NCBI GenBank assembly: GCA_011109175.1
Contig: RDEW01000041.1
Span: forward strand, 310,001-374,000
Length of the DNA stretch: 64,000 nucleotides
Source: Dicyema japonicum
Lineage: Eukaryota; Dicyemida; Rhombozoa; Dicyemidae
Reading direction: 5' to 3'
Position numbers and translations under genes: made by a program. How positions within the stretch are numbered: the first letter of the stretch is position 1; every line of letters starts with the position of its first letter. The notes below the pieces were generated by a model that saw only the letters and a list, made by a program, of their open reading frames with translations, was not told where the DNA came from and ran no database searches. Shown here piece after piece: positions 33,641-45,160 of the stretch.

Positions 33641-36550
33641 ATAATTAATGTTAATAATTTAGTTAGAAGTATTTCCTTTTTATTAGCAAATTTTCATTAT
33701 TAATAATAAATTTAATTAAATTTTATTCCTACAATTTTTTATTCTTAATTATTTTAAAATTTGTCAGGCTATTTTTAAATTATTTTTTCAAATAAAATTT
33801 CATCTTTAATTGCCTCCATGAGAGAGTAGTTTTTCCTAGTGCTTTCTTTGTCAACGTCTCCAAAAGCATCTATATTAGGTCAGACATGTCTACTAAGATA
33901 CGAATGTGCTAGTTGTCAGACTGTAACAGAAAGGCATTAGAAATAATTATCACAGGATCACTGTTAAAGATAAATATTCTCAGCTAAGTGATCTCAAACC
34001 GATAAGGGGAAGTTGAAACTGGCGGAAATAATGAACGCGGAGTAGGAGTCTTTTTTGGGTATTCAATAAGGGTGTCATAAAGAGGGCTAATAAAATCGGT
34101 GGGCCGTGGTTAGTTATCCTCTATTCTAGAATATAATTAATTGTTCTTTTGTCAAGGAGTAGTGACCTTTTACAACTTGAATCTACACATAGTTATGACA
34201 CGCACTACATTTAAGAGGGAAAAAACAGTAATGTTAATTATCTGAGGAAGGAGAAAGGTATCAGGAATTTTTATTAACTTTTTTTTGGTTGGGTGTGACT
34301 CCCTGTATACAACACAGATGCAGTGAGGTATTATTGACGACAGGGTAATTCTTCAAATCAGGAAGCATCGTTGCCTTCAAGGGAATGGACAGCATTAAAA
34401 TTTAAACCAAGAAGCATCCGAAGCACATCTCAAGTTATTATGGAAGGACTGATGATGTGGTAGAGATGATGTCCGACACAGACTAATAACCTCTTAAGGG
34501 GAAAACAATCCATAACATGAAGAAACCGTTTCCACCACAAATAAACAAAATTTTCCCGCTATAACATTAAGATTCGAGTACTTTACAAGAACAAGGTCAC
34601 AATAGAACATTTACGGTTAATCCAAGACCACTGCTAAAAACCCAGAACTAGGTGACTCCAACACGTTCCAACATCTCTACCAGAAATCACAAAAATCAGC
34701 GAACAGATAAAATTAAAGTATTAGTAAAAATAAAGAACTCGTTAGTGATATTAGCAAAATAATTAATTCCCACTGATACCATAAAAGTTGATTGGCCTAT
34801 ACTACACAACCTCCTCTACCCAAATACCGCTTCATAGACGTTCAACACAAAACACACTATAACGAACGTAGACACAAATCCCGCCACTATGTAATCAGAA
34901 GTTCCACGGACGTAGCATATGGGTACTTTTTGATAGGCTTTCTAAGGGTTTCACTGACTTTAAAAAACCAGGAATTTTGACTGCTTGTCCATTAGCTTCC
35001 TGTACTTCGAGATATAGGGACAACTCCGTAGGGATACTTCTTGCTCAATTCGAGCAGCTTTAGCCTTGGAGATAGGTTCTTTAACTCTTCAGTGCTCACA
35101 ATTTTTGATAGGAGAACCACCATCGACTGAGAATTCTCCAATAATCGGGCTCGACGGAGATGACTTACTGACCCCTGATGTCATTCTTTTGGTCTAAGAT
35201 ATTTAAAGATCCTTACAGCTATTTTTGAATAATTTAACCTTTGCAAGAGTCGAGCACACAACATTGAATATTAAATAATATGTTTTATTAAATTTATTAT
35301 AATTAATTTTATTTAATATTATTTTATAGTCAAAAATGTCAAATGACTGGATTGTGCTTACCCGGTATATTCGACGAGCAACCTCAATGACCCACAGCTT
35401 TAAAGCCAAGGGTCCATCGCTATCACAGATCTTAAGCACATCGATCCTCAGGCCCTAAACTAATAGCTCTCATTTTCAACAAATGGGTAACACGAATGCC
35501 ACTTTAAATTATGGGAAAAAGTATTCATTTACCGGTACTTAAGTCAAAAAACCCGACCAATAAGACATCACCTACCGACCAATCTCCATGCTACGTTCCC
35601 TCTCAAGAATCCTTGTTTCCAAGAGACTATTCCACTGTCAAGTTTTCAGCGCGGTTTTTGAGCCAACGGTTCCATTTCTCACCTTGGTTCCCTCACGCAA
35701 TTTATTGGGGCAGAATTCAAAACATCAAAGGTCCGTCCTAATATCAGTCGAATTTCCATGTTTTTCAGATTTCCTCTGACACAAAATCTTAATTTTTACG
35801 AAGTTTGGTTTCAATGGTCTGTCCTGATACCTTTATCAGTTTCAAATTTTGGCCGATATGTCTCAGCCTAAAAATGAAGATTGTACCATACACTTCTATG
35901 TATGTGATATTATCATCACTACCAAGGATAGAAATTACCAAGCAGTCATTGGGATCATACAAGGAATACTTGACACTGACCCCATGGTTTGCTCAAATGA
36001 GACTTAAGATTTTGCCAACCAAGTCCTTTGCAACTGTATTTACCACTTGTGTAAAGGGCTACACCATCAAACCGAGAATCCTCCTCAATAACACGATTGT
36101 CCCTATTAATACCACACCAAACATTCTCAAAGTTATGCTTACCAAGGACTTTCTTTGCCAAAAATGCGGCAACCCAAGCTATTGATGTATTTTGTGTCGT
36201 GATTGGCGGGTTTGATTCCCACAACGCCTACCTGTTCGAATGATTCCTTCTGCTCTTTCCTTTCTTCAATTCCTAAGAGGCGTGTACGTTCAAGAAAACA
36301 CCATTTGCCTGACTGGCATACAAAAATGGTATATCTCCCACAATGTTTGATATGAATGGTCCTGATGCTTAAAAAGAATGCGTATGAAATGAAACCCTGT
36401 GATCCTGGGACAATAAAGGATTTAATCACTATAATAGAAAATAAATAATAATTAAACAAATAATTCAAATTCCAGTGATTTCGCAAATTATTAATAATTT
36501 TTATATTTTTTATATTAAAATAAAGAAACAACCAACCGAGGATTATACAG
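33641..36550. other. Gene-poor region with short dispersed repeats
   Basis: No convincing gene is present in 2.9 kb. A phrase near 35.77-35.85 kb (GACACAAAATCTTAATTTTT) recurs near 40.25 kb. A minus-strand frame at 36139-36330 with LLGIEERKEQKESFEQV has relatives at 50.25-50.31 kb (minus) and near 52.66 kb, and so is another repeat. The long AT-rich part at 33.6-33.8 kb is the LINE tail region. Confidence 0.45.
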
Positions 36551-36554
36551 TAGT

Positions 36555-36900
36555 GCCCTGACTGCGTGGCTATTCCCTTTCAGGTTGGTGAGGGATATTC
36601 TCTCAAATAATCAACAGCGCTCATGGAGATCTCCTGTTTGTGTAGAAATCCGATTCTCAAGACCAGTGATCCCCAACTATTTTTGACGCCGACCGGTAGG
36701 CATTAGACAATTTTACCGCGGCTTGAAGGTAGATTGTTCACTTGCAATTTACATGTACCACTGCACCGACAACAGTCCAGTACCAATTGGTTAATGGACC
36801 AGCACCGGTTGGGGACGACTGCCCTACACGACCCAGGAATTACAGCGTTGAAGGAGCAAAGGAACCGGACGTATGTTTAAAGGTTAGTAAGAGAGATTGT
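36555..36900 (-). pseudogene. LINE family A 3' fragment interrupted by a hAT MITE
   Basis: On both sides of the MITE at 36664-36821 the sequence matches other family A 3' ends. The left side has CCCTGACTGCGTGGCTATTC, parallel to 60.86 and 39.59 kb. The right side has GGAATTACAGCGTTGAAGGA, parallel to AGAATTCCAACGTC at 39.7 kb. The MITE therefore inserted into an older LINE copy. Confidence 0.65.
36664..36821. mobile_element. hAT-type MITE, 158 bp
   Basis: The ends are CAGTGATCCCCAAC and the inverted complement of CAGTCGTCCCCAAC, a terminal inverted repeat of the widespread hAT type. The flanking 8-mers are imperfect duplicates (CTCAAGAC and CCCTACAC). It has no coding capacity and would depend on a transposase supplied elsewhere. 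Confidence 0.72.
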
Positions 36901-36971
36901 TAGCAAATGTTTATAGTTACTAAGGTTTTGTTAGAAGGTTAATAAGAGAGATTGTTAGTGAGAGTTACTAA

Positions 36972-39138
36972 TTACTTCATGAGAAGTATTCGGTCTCTTT
37001 GATCATTCGCTTCCTTTCGAATTTCTTCAGGATAATCAGTACCAAGTATTTCTTCAAAGAATTTTATAGTTTCATCTATATCTTCCAGTAAGAGATTTTT
37101 GTCAAGATTCATCAACTTATCCCAATCGACACCAAGTCCCGTAGTATTGATACTCCCTTTATTTATCTACACGTGGGTCACCTTTAACAGGAACTAATCC
37201 AATAGGACTGCTCATACCAACATCATTATTATCAACTCTTTGTAATATCCACTCCAATACACGTGCGTTATTTGAAAATCCAGGCCATAAAAAATCGTTA
37301 TTTTCATCCACTCTAAACCAATTCACATGGAAGACTTTAGGAAGCTGAGATTAATTAGAACACGTGCCTTATTTATTCCATTATCGAAACTCAGCCAATG
37401 TTTGATGTAGTCCCCAAAATTGTACCCCATAAACGGTCTCATAGCCATTGGGTCGTGCATTATTGACTTTCCTTGAAATATTGGAGAGCAATCACCTTTG
37501 AATTCAGCAGCCGATGTTGTCTCCGATTTGAGTTGACAGCCGACAAAAACTCCGTGATTCCAACTATTTGCCTCATATACAAGGGGATTCCTGATTTAGA
37601 AACATCCCTCTACCTGTTGGACGACGGCCTCCAAATATAATAGCACTAATAGGAACTCCTTCAGGATCCTCCCATCTTGGATGAATAATAGGACATTGAG
37701 AAGCAGGTGCAGTGAACCTCGAATTAGGATGAGCTGCTGGAGTTGTGGCTGTTCTTCTACACCAAGGATTTCCATTCCAATCAGTAATCACTTCATCCTA
37801 AGGATATCTCCTATGAAGAGAACTTGGTCAATGGTATCTTCGAGTCCTTCCCAGTAAGGCATTCTGTCCTTAGTCATCCCAATATTCGTAAAAATGGTGT
37901 TTTCCTGTATTGTCTCCATCGCATAAAGATTGGTGTGGCGGTTGGTGCCTGGAGCAACTCCAAAGAAGCCACTTTCCGGATTAATTGCTCTTAGTTGGCC
38001 ATCACAGTCAAACCACATCCAAGCAATATCGTCCCCTAATATATGATCCATTATTCTCTCACCAACACACCGTAATCTCATCCCTGGAAGGATAGACTCC
38101 ATCATTGCCATGTTTGTTTTTCCACATGCACTTGGAAATGCTGCAGCGACGAATTTCTCTTCACAGCCTTCTCTGCTGATCCCCAATATCTAGAATTGAT
38201 TTTCCGGACCCATACAAGCATGTGTTCAGCCATCCAGCTTTCCCTTTTTGCAATAGTACTGGCTATTCTCAAGGCGAAACACTTTTTGCCCAAAAGTGAA
38301 TTACCGCCATAACCACTTCCAAATGACATTATCTTATTTTCGTGAGGAAAGTGAAGAATCAGCACCTTTTCGGGATTGCAACCCCAATTGTATTTGGAGT
38401 ATTCTTAACTAAACTAGTAATCGTACTGGCTTCCTTCGTATGAGGAGATCCAATGCTGTGAATACATGGGACATAATTATCATCACTGATCCTATCCCAT
38501 ACATCATTATTGACACGTGCCATTTTGTGCATATTAAGAACAGCATAACCTGAATCTGTTATTTGTATTCCAATCTTGCTGTATTTACAGCCAAATGGAC
38601 CCATTAAGAAGGGGATCACGTACATTGTACGACCTAAGGAACTTACGATTTCAATCCACCTCTCATGCAACCAGGCCACCTGCTTTCATATTCAATTCTG
38701 GCTTGTTCAGGGGACATCCACTGTCCAATTTTTACCCTCGCATTATTTTGTGAGTTGGGGATACTCTCAAATTTCTCAGGGGTCACAATATATGTCTTGG
38801 CCTCTACTCTGGCGACATCCGCAGGGTCAGTATTAGCAATATAACTTGATTGATAACTTAGGAAATACCAGTTTTTAAGATTCGTTTCTTTTAATATTTT
38901 TCGAGCTACGAGTTTAGTTATTATTTGCTCTTCCTCTCGTCGGGATCCATCACAAATGTAAACTGCTTTTGGCTGACATATCTTCACATATTCCATTATC
39001 AGATGCTTAACACTCTGCGGCAGTGTTTCAAATTCCCCATGCGTTATTGGGACTCTGAACTCCTCAAAGCAAACGTAATGAACTTCCTCAATTACTTCTA
39101 TCAATTTATTATAAAAAATGACGACCGTCAGTTGGCAT
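36972..39138 (-). CDS. PCK: Phosphoenolpyruvate carboxykinase (GTP)
   Basis: This is the GTP-dependent PEPCK that interconverts oxaloacetate and phosphoenolpyruvate, central to gluconeogenesis and, in many parasites, anaerobic CO2 fixation. Hallmarks in order are [40 protein letters not shown], the P-loop [49 protein letters not shown] and [10 protein letters not shown]. Near the end come [24 protein letters not shown] and [17 protein letters not shown] trace eight introns: 39098-39125 (28), 38634-38659 (26), 38190-38215 (26), 38036-38062 (27), 37798-37823 (26), 37591-37613 (23), 37345-37361 (17) and 37157-37172 (16). Single-base breaks lie near 38395 and at the G run 37583-37586. The first exon (ATG 39138) is inferred. 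Confidence 0.95.
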
Positions 39139-39175
39139 TTTTGTTATTTATTCGCCGATTTATTTTAAATAGTTT
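39139..39175. promoter_or_regulatory. Possible 37-bp bidirectional promoter
   Basis: If the inferred first codons are right, only 37 AT-rich bases separate the PEPCK ATG (39138, minus) from the ATG of the plus-strand ORF at 39176. No motif is obvious. The interpretation depends on both starts. Confidence 0.25.
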
Positions 39176-39388
39176 ATGGATGTGCCGAATCATCGTAGTC
39201 AGAATACAGGTAGACTCCTATGTGAGGACATTTTGTGTGGGTACAGATTTAATTACAGCGACAGCAATCTATTTTACTTTGCTCAATCACAAGAAATCTT
39301 TGAAGAATACTGCAATCTACAGCACTATATCAGAAGACGATCTTCCTGTTCTGGAGCCATTTTGACTCCAGTTATTTGGTGGATCTAG
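39176..39388 (+). CDS. Small unidentified ORF, head to head with PEPCK
   Basis: The frame starts MDVPNHRSQNTGRLLCED and stops at 39388. Alternatively, removal of a 37-nt GT-AG segment after NT gives DLITATAIYFTLLNHKKSL and an end at EDDLPVLEPF (stop about 39365). I do not recognise either product. Its closeness to the PEPCK start is the main reason to list it. Confidence 0.3.
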   Translation: MDVPNHRSQNTGRLLCEDILCGYRFNYSDSNLFYFAQSQEIFEEYCNLQHYIRRRSSCSGAILTPVIWWI

Positions 39389-39584
39389 GATCCGGTTGAG
39401 GACTGTTAAGTCAATGTTCTAATTAATAGATAATCTATATTCCAGATACGTCTTAATTCTGCATAAATCGATAAAATAAAAATTTTTACTTATTGACCTA
39501 AAAAAATTAAATTTTGTTTTTTTGAATTTATAACTTTGGTTTTTTGTCAAAACAGAATAAAATAAACAGATAGGTCATGCAGCG

Positions 39585-39880
39585 GCCGCCCTGACTGTGT
39601 GGTTATTCCCTCTCAGGAGGGCGAGCGAGTTCTGCTCAAATAGTTAGCAAAACTCATTAGGATCTCCTGTTCATACAGGAATCCAATTCCCTAGAAGACT
39701 CAAGAATTCCAACGTCACGTACGAGGAGAACCAGACATTTCAATATCGAGCGGAATAAACAAAAAATTTTCAGTTATGACAGTGTAACTTGCCTGTTTTG
39801 ACCTCTCGGCCTTCTCAGCAGCAGAACAGGCTCCAGAGACTCTGGTGTAAGTTGCAAAGGGCGAATGCGTCAGGATTTTT
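39585..39880 (-). pseudogene. LINE family A 3' end
   Basis: The copy starts at its 3' side with CGGCCGCCCTGACTGTGTGG and contains the antisense of the KAERxK and VQxQ-type helix (CTTCTCAGCAGCAGAACAGG). It is parallel to 60.86-61.15 kb. It is about 290 bp long and truncated at its 5' side. Confidence 0.65.
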
Positions 39881-41890
39881 AATTTATATAATATTTTTGA
39901 TTAAAAACTTATTTTAAACAATTTGAAAAACATGAATTTTTGACTTTATTGACAAAAAGCGCCCTAATCCTTCAATGGAGTCAAAAGATTCTCTGAAAGT
40001 AATATCCTTCTTTATTGGTCTGGAGACCTTCTCTGATGAAAATTTTGTTATGTTGGTTAGCCTCCTCCGAGTAAGGACTTTTCTTCCTTTGCATTGAACA
40101 AACGTTCAAGGCGAACTGCTACAATATCCGTTGTGTTTCCTCAGCATTAGTCGACTTTTTTCGCATTAGTCATAGGAACGTAATGGACTTTTTTGTTCTC
40201 TTTTATCAGTTTCAAGCTTTGGAAGAATGTTCCTGTTTTTCTGATCTCTTTTGACACAAAATCTTAATTTTTCAGAAGTTTGGTTTATGAGCACAAGTGT
40301 TCCCTTAGATATCTTTAATACCGTGGAATCCCCTCCCCCCATTTATTTGCGTTGATAGGGAGTATCTAATTCCTAATCTAATGGAGACAATTTTATGGTC
40401 ACTTTCAACTGTCAGTCCACATAAGACTCGAATCGGGCAAAAGATTTTCCTTTTAGGTGGCAGATAAAATAATCACTATCAGCTTTCCAGTAGTCGTACA
40501 TCTGCAGTCAATCCAAGCTGCTGTGTGGCCTGAAGAATGTTGTAACCCAAAATTCAGACAAATAAGCCAAAGGCATTGCAAAAATTCGCTAAAATATGCC
40601 GAGGTAATTCCTTATGGCTCTACATGCATGAAAATCACACAAGTCAATTTGAATGACTCTTATTAAAACCAAAAAGACCTACTCCATCCTGGGAGTTAGA
40701 AATGATCTGCTCGTGTCATTCACATATCAAGTGAACCTAATAGCTCTGAGGATAAAAAAATATTGAAGGCTTCTTCGCATTCCCAAATTCCCTCGCTTGG
40801 TTGGCACTTCTATACAATTTGTTTTATCGTGAATCACTCCCTCTCGCTATCGACGTAGAGCAAATTGGAGGTGAAAGAGAACGGATTCCTAGTTTTATTG
40901 AGACGCCCGAAACGGACACCTACCTCGTTGTTACGGAAAAAATTGAAAATCGCATCGATTATGGATTAACTGACTCAAGATTTTCTTTAAAAAGTCAAGT
41001 CTCCAGAGCATCCCCCTGAAATGGAATCAGATCATCATCCAGTTAATTCTATGTTTGCTAAGAGTAATAATACATTAAATCGATGGTTGGAGCACATGGA
41101 AACCTTACCTCAGTAAAAATAACCTGAAGAAGATCGAAGACCTCCAATTAGCAAGACGGTGCACCGGAGTTGAAGTTGTAAAAGGAGAGTTAACTTAGAA
41201 CGAGGTGATGTCTTTTATATTGAGGCAAGTCTTTACAGCTGAAATACGGTTGTTGAATTCTTTGTTTTTGAAAAAAAACTGAAAATCTGTTTGTTCTTTA
41301 ATGAGAAGAGGTTCAATCATCAAAAAGACTCTCTAGACTCTTAGAAGACATAAGTGGAGTCAATTGTACAACAATATAAATTCGTTCGAAAAGCAAATAA
41401 AAAACTGCAGGTGGGAATGGGACTTTTTGTAGCAATTCAATTAAAGACATTTAACTTTTAAAGTCCTATCGTTGGGATTTGGCAGACGTGCCTTGTGAAG
41501 GTCATCAGTGTGTAAGTCACCTCCAAAGATTTTAGGATTCTTTGAAGCGGTTATAGGCACTTGGGGATATCCTTGTATCGATGATCCATCATGAATAGAG
41601 TGAAGGTGGATGATGACACAGACAGTTGATTACGTGAAAGCCCATTGACCATACGATCTGTTTCTAGAGGGGTTCGAAGGACGTCATGATAACAGGGCAG
41701 AAAAATGTGTTCAAGGGACGTCATAAAAAAAATAAATTAGAAAATTGGCGAAAGCGAGAAGTTTTAGGGGGGGGGGGATTCTATTTGATAGCAGTCGAGA
41801 ACTCGATCTGAAAATCCCTAAGCATCTTGTGCTCAGGAGAATAAAATAATTTTTTACCAGAGAGCCTTTTCAACATTGAATTCAAAAATG
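39881..41890. other. Gene-poor region, two unassigned ORFs and an 11-G run
   Basis: Plus-strand frames at 40457-40666 and 40801-41019 (the latter with FYRESLPLAIDVEQIGGERE) have no recognised motif, and neither has the usual short introns to tie it to a larger gene. A G run of 11 lies at 41767-41777. Part of 40.14-40.33 kb repeats sequence from 35.8 kb. Confidence 0.4.
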
Positions 41891-42722
41891 AGAGATCCAC
41901 GTCTACATACTTGCAAACATTGACCGACTTCATTGGAGTCGATTCACAACCAAGCCAAGGCACTTTAAAACAGTGCTCTGTTCGATTGACATACATAAAG
42001 CTTTTGACTCAGTCTCGAGGAAAATTCTATCGAGAAAAAATATTTCAATCGGAGATCCCAGGGAAGCTCAAGTTTTGGATCACTAACTTCCTAAGTGGAC
42101 GTGTTTGCCTCGGAGGTCTGAGATCAATCTCACGGCTCCTCCCAACGGAGTCCCTCAAGAATCTCCTTTATCCCCTGCTCTGTTTAACCCTTTTCTGACT
42201 GATATCCCGACTCTTGAATCTGATAATGATGTTCTACTTTCTTATGCGGATGATATTGTGTTGGCTTAGCGAGATCAGGACATCTAGAGGCCACAGAAAA
42301 AATACAAATTAACTTGAACAGGCTTAATGCCTGGATAATGGAAAACGGCTCGTGGTGACTGCAGAGAAGTTGTCTACGTCACTATTTACCTCTGACAAAA
42401 GATTGGGAACGAAGACAGTCATCTCGAAGTTAAACAAGGTCGGCATCCCTTTCAACAGATGTCAAGGGAACTTGGGTGTTACAATTGATATGCTGACGGA
42501 GCGTTGGATTGTGAAGATCACCGAACCTGGACATACGCCTCTGGAGGCCCTTATGAGACTAGTCTTCAGATCACGGGGAAATGGACCTGAAAATGTACGT
42601 TCATGCACGGGCACGAAGGAAGAACACCGAGCAAAGATGAGGTCTCTGTTAAAATGCATCGGGATCACGTGATAATTAGTTGGTTTTACCATGGTCTTGG
42701 TATAAATAAATAAAAATAAAGT
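41890..42722 (+). pseudogene. LINE (family C) reverse transcriptase fragment
   Basis: Shifted plus-strand frames give SIDIHKAFDSVSRKIL (motif A), a GVPQ-type motif with SPLSPALFN, and LSYADDIVLA (catalytic YADD). A 3' end follows with GGGATCACGTGATAATTAGT and an AATAAATAAAAATAAA tail. The same 3' end occurs in reverse at 47.49-47.56 and 60.49-60.64 kb. Stops and shifts show it is inactive. Confidence 0.75.
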
Positions 42723-42807
42723 AGTCCTCGCCGACATTCTCGACGTTGCGTTGCCTCTCACGATTGCAACAGAAATCAACCGGAGAAGACACCGGGTCTC
42801 TAATTAA

Positions 42808-43046
42808 TTAAGATAATTGACTTTGCATTTCCTTCGCCAATAGTGAAATTGCATAAGCTATTTAAGGTCATCAACTTGTTTCATCACCACATTACAAGAC
42901 ATCTTAGTTCCATTCGCAGTTGTTTTTGTGGATAACGGTGTATTTTTAATTTGATTTAAAATCTCTGTTTTATTTGTAAAATTTTGGAATAGTTGTGATA
43001 ATTTTAGAAAACTTTTTGTATTCACCATCTGTGATGATTTTCCCAT
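42808..43046 (-). CDS. Small unidentified protein, about 79 aa
   Basis: From ATG 43046 the frame reads MGKSSQMVNTKSFLKLSQLF and VVMKQVDDLK, stopping at 42858. Adding one A at the A run near 42864 would extend it to IAYAISLLAKEMQSQLS and a stop at 42808. The helical, Gln/Leu-rich composition suggests a small coiled-coil subunit. I do not recognise it. Confidence 0.35.
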
Positions 43047-43366
43047 TTTTGCAATCTCATGACGACGATGAAGCTTCCAAAATTAGTAGTCCTGGCAGAC
43101 TGCTTCAATAATGTTGAACTTCAATTTTAATATTTTTTGGAGTCTTCGACAGCTAATTTTTGTGGCATCGCCAATTGGATATTTTCTTTAAAAATCACCA
43201 TGCTTGAATGAAAGTGTCTCCCAAGAATTGACTTTTTGTTACTGGTTGAATTTAGTGGCAAAGGAGACATTTTGGAAGGTGATCTGATATGATGGCAAAA
43301 TTCTCAGTCCATTGAGGTTTAAAAAAAGGTTTTCTATCCGTTTTTTACTTAATTTCTAATTTATAG

Positions 43367-43665
43367 ACATTCTTGAACCGGTCGGGTTATGCAGAAGTGA
43401 CGGGAAACGACCGGACGGGATGACCATATTTCCATTTGAGGCCGGGAAACCACTGGTTTGGGATGTGACATGTACAGACACGTTCGCCCAGAAAAATCTT
43501 ACGAGAGTGCTACAAGGGCCTGTTCAGCATCCGTAAAGGCGGAGAAGGCCAAACTCGTTAAATACGTCGACCTTCCCGATGATGTCAAATTTGTTCCCCT
43601 TGCTATGGAGACTTCCGGATCCTACTCCCCCTCTACACTCGAGTTTTTCAGGACGTCTTGGGAAC
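43367..43665 (+). pseudogene. LINE family A C-terminal fragment
   Basis: The plus strand reads ILEPVGLCRSDGKRPDGMTI-like sequence, then GKPLVWDVTCTDTFAQKNL, then MGCDMYRHVRPEKSYE and KLVKYVDLPDDVKFVPLAME in another frame. Over this stretch it is almost identical to the minus-strand copy at 60.95-61.25 kb, so this is one of the younger families here. It joins abruptly to the reverse transcriptase remnant at 43.67 kb. Confidence 0.75.
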
Positions 43666-43669
43666 CGGA

Positions 43670-44340
43670 TCACGAAGTGGATGACTTTTTCGACGATTCA
43701 ATGGTATTCTGAGACATCTGTTTTGTAAAACTTCCAGCTTGCTCTGTGCCGTAGTGATAACGGGGCATTCCATGCAGACAGGCGTACTCGATACTTGGTA
43801 GAACAAATTGTTTGTATAGAAGTTCTAACGATTGGCGGGAAGATATTGAGGAGTGCGTAAAAGCCTTGATACTTCCAATTTTATTTTGGATCCTCGCGGT
43901 TACCTGGTCCACTCGATGAGTGAATGTGACGAGAGGATCCAGGATGACTCCAAATATTAAAGGGTCTTTTTAATGGGGAGCGGGGAATCATACTATTTTA
44001 TTCTGGTGTTGCCCATATTTTTTTTCGTGCTGAGTATACGTCATTACATGTGACTTTCCTGGTGATATATTTAGACGGTTTTTTCAGGAACCAAATACCC
44101 ATTTGGTTTAGTAGATCTTGCACGGACCGTGTCGCCTCCTCGATTCTTCGATGTTTCACTGCGACTACAAGATCACCACATACGATAAAAGAATTGAGTT
44201 TTTGGTGGTTGCCCCTCTCTACCGACGTATGTACACTGGATGAGGTAACAGATGTCCTCTGTTCCTTTTGTTACCTCTCCGAGTTGACAGCAAATCACTT
44301 TTTGAATGTCTTGAATTAGAATACTGTTCGTCTACAATGC
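43670..44340 (-). pseudogene. Jockey/CR1-like post-RT fragment
   Basis: The minus strand encodes TARIQNKIGSIKAFTHSSIS followed by SLELLYKQFVLPSIEYACL. This is the post-RT region seen in jockey/CR1-like elements. The upstream part to 44340 is degraded and shared with 11.2-11.4 kb. Confidence 0.65.
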
Positions 44341-44910
44341 CAAGACTTTTGCTGTGTCCTACTTAATAGCCGCTGGTGTCCTACAGGTTAGTGAGGCCGG
44401 GGTAACTAACTAAGTTGTCTCTTGTGTCAAAATCTCATCCCCCATTACGTTAAAATCAAACGGAATTCAAACCACCAATCTTTGTGTACCCAACATTTCA
44501 TAATTGGTCAGAAGATCCAGGACTGTATAAGCAAAAAGCTACACAACCTCAATCGTCGCCAATTGGGATATTCCATAGTTATTGCAATTAGTAATTAACA
44601 GATCTGTCTAGGAAGTACAATAACATTTGTCACTCACTTTTGATTGACTTTAATTAGTCACGGCAGACACATTTGAGCTACTCGAGGTAATCCGTCTATA
44701 ATACTTTGAGAAGAAATCAAGTGAAGTAAGTGATCTAATGTTCTCTTTAAAGTTGCATAATGGGGAGGACTTTCGATTCCATAGTAACCCATGGGAGACG
44801 AATTTTTTTAATAACATTCAATCGATTAGTTTATTTTAGTAACACTACTCAATTTTCCTACCCACTGAGTGAGTCCAGGGGGTTCTTATATTCTCGTCTC
44901 CCAAAATGTG
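44341..44910. other. Intergenic with LINE 3' debris
   Basis: Near 44370-44420 lies CCTACAGGTTAGTGAGGCCG and GGGTAACTAACTAAG, a 3' end also recognisable near 7.55 kb and 56.01-56.05 kb. No gene is seen. Confidence 0.4.
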
Positions 44911-44919
44911 TTTCCCTGT

Positions 44920-45160
44920 CTAGCAAAGCATAGGCTCTCTCCCATAATTTGTATGAGAACCCAAGATCTCTGCCAATAAGTAATCGTAAGATTCATTAGC
45001 TTTAACTTTGTGACTGAGTTTTATTGCAGGAAACTCACTCTCTGCAATCAAATGTGTTAAAGCTGTATTAAATCTCACAGAACTAGTTCTACAGACTATT
45101 CTAACACTCAAGGGAGCCCACGTGCATTTGTAAAGCACATAATAAATTGGTGTTTTTCAT
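44920..45160 (-). CDS. Small unidentified two-exon gene, about 73 aa
   Basis: ATG 45160 gives MKNTNLLCALQMHVGSLE. Removing a 19-nt GT-AG intron joins it to TSSVRFNTALTHLIAESEFP, then AIKLSHKVKANESYDYLLAE and a stop at 44920. The second exon is uninterrupted and looks like a real protein, but I do not recognise the family. A CACGTG at 45119 codes His-Val in the first exon. Confidence 0.42.

Noticed and set aside
38925-39365. 146-codon plus-strand ORF over the PEPCK 5' region
   Set aside because: Most of it is antisense to the first PEPCK coding exons. Only the part after 39176 is listed separately as a possible small gene.
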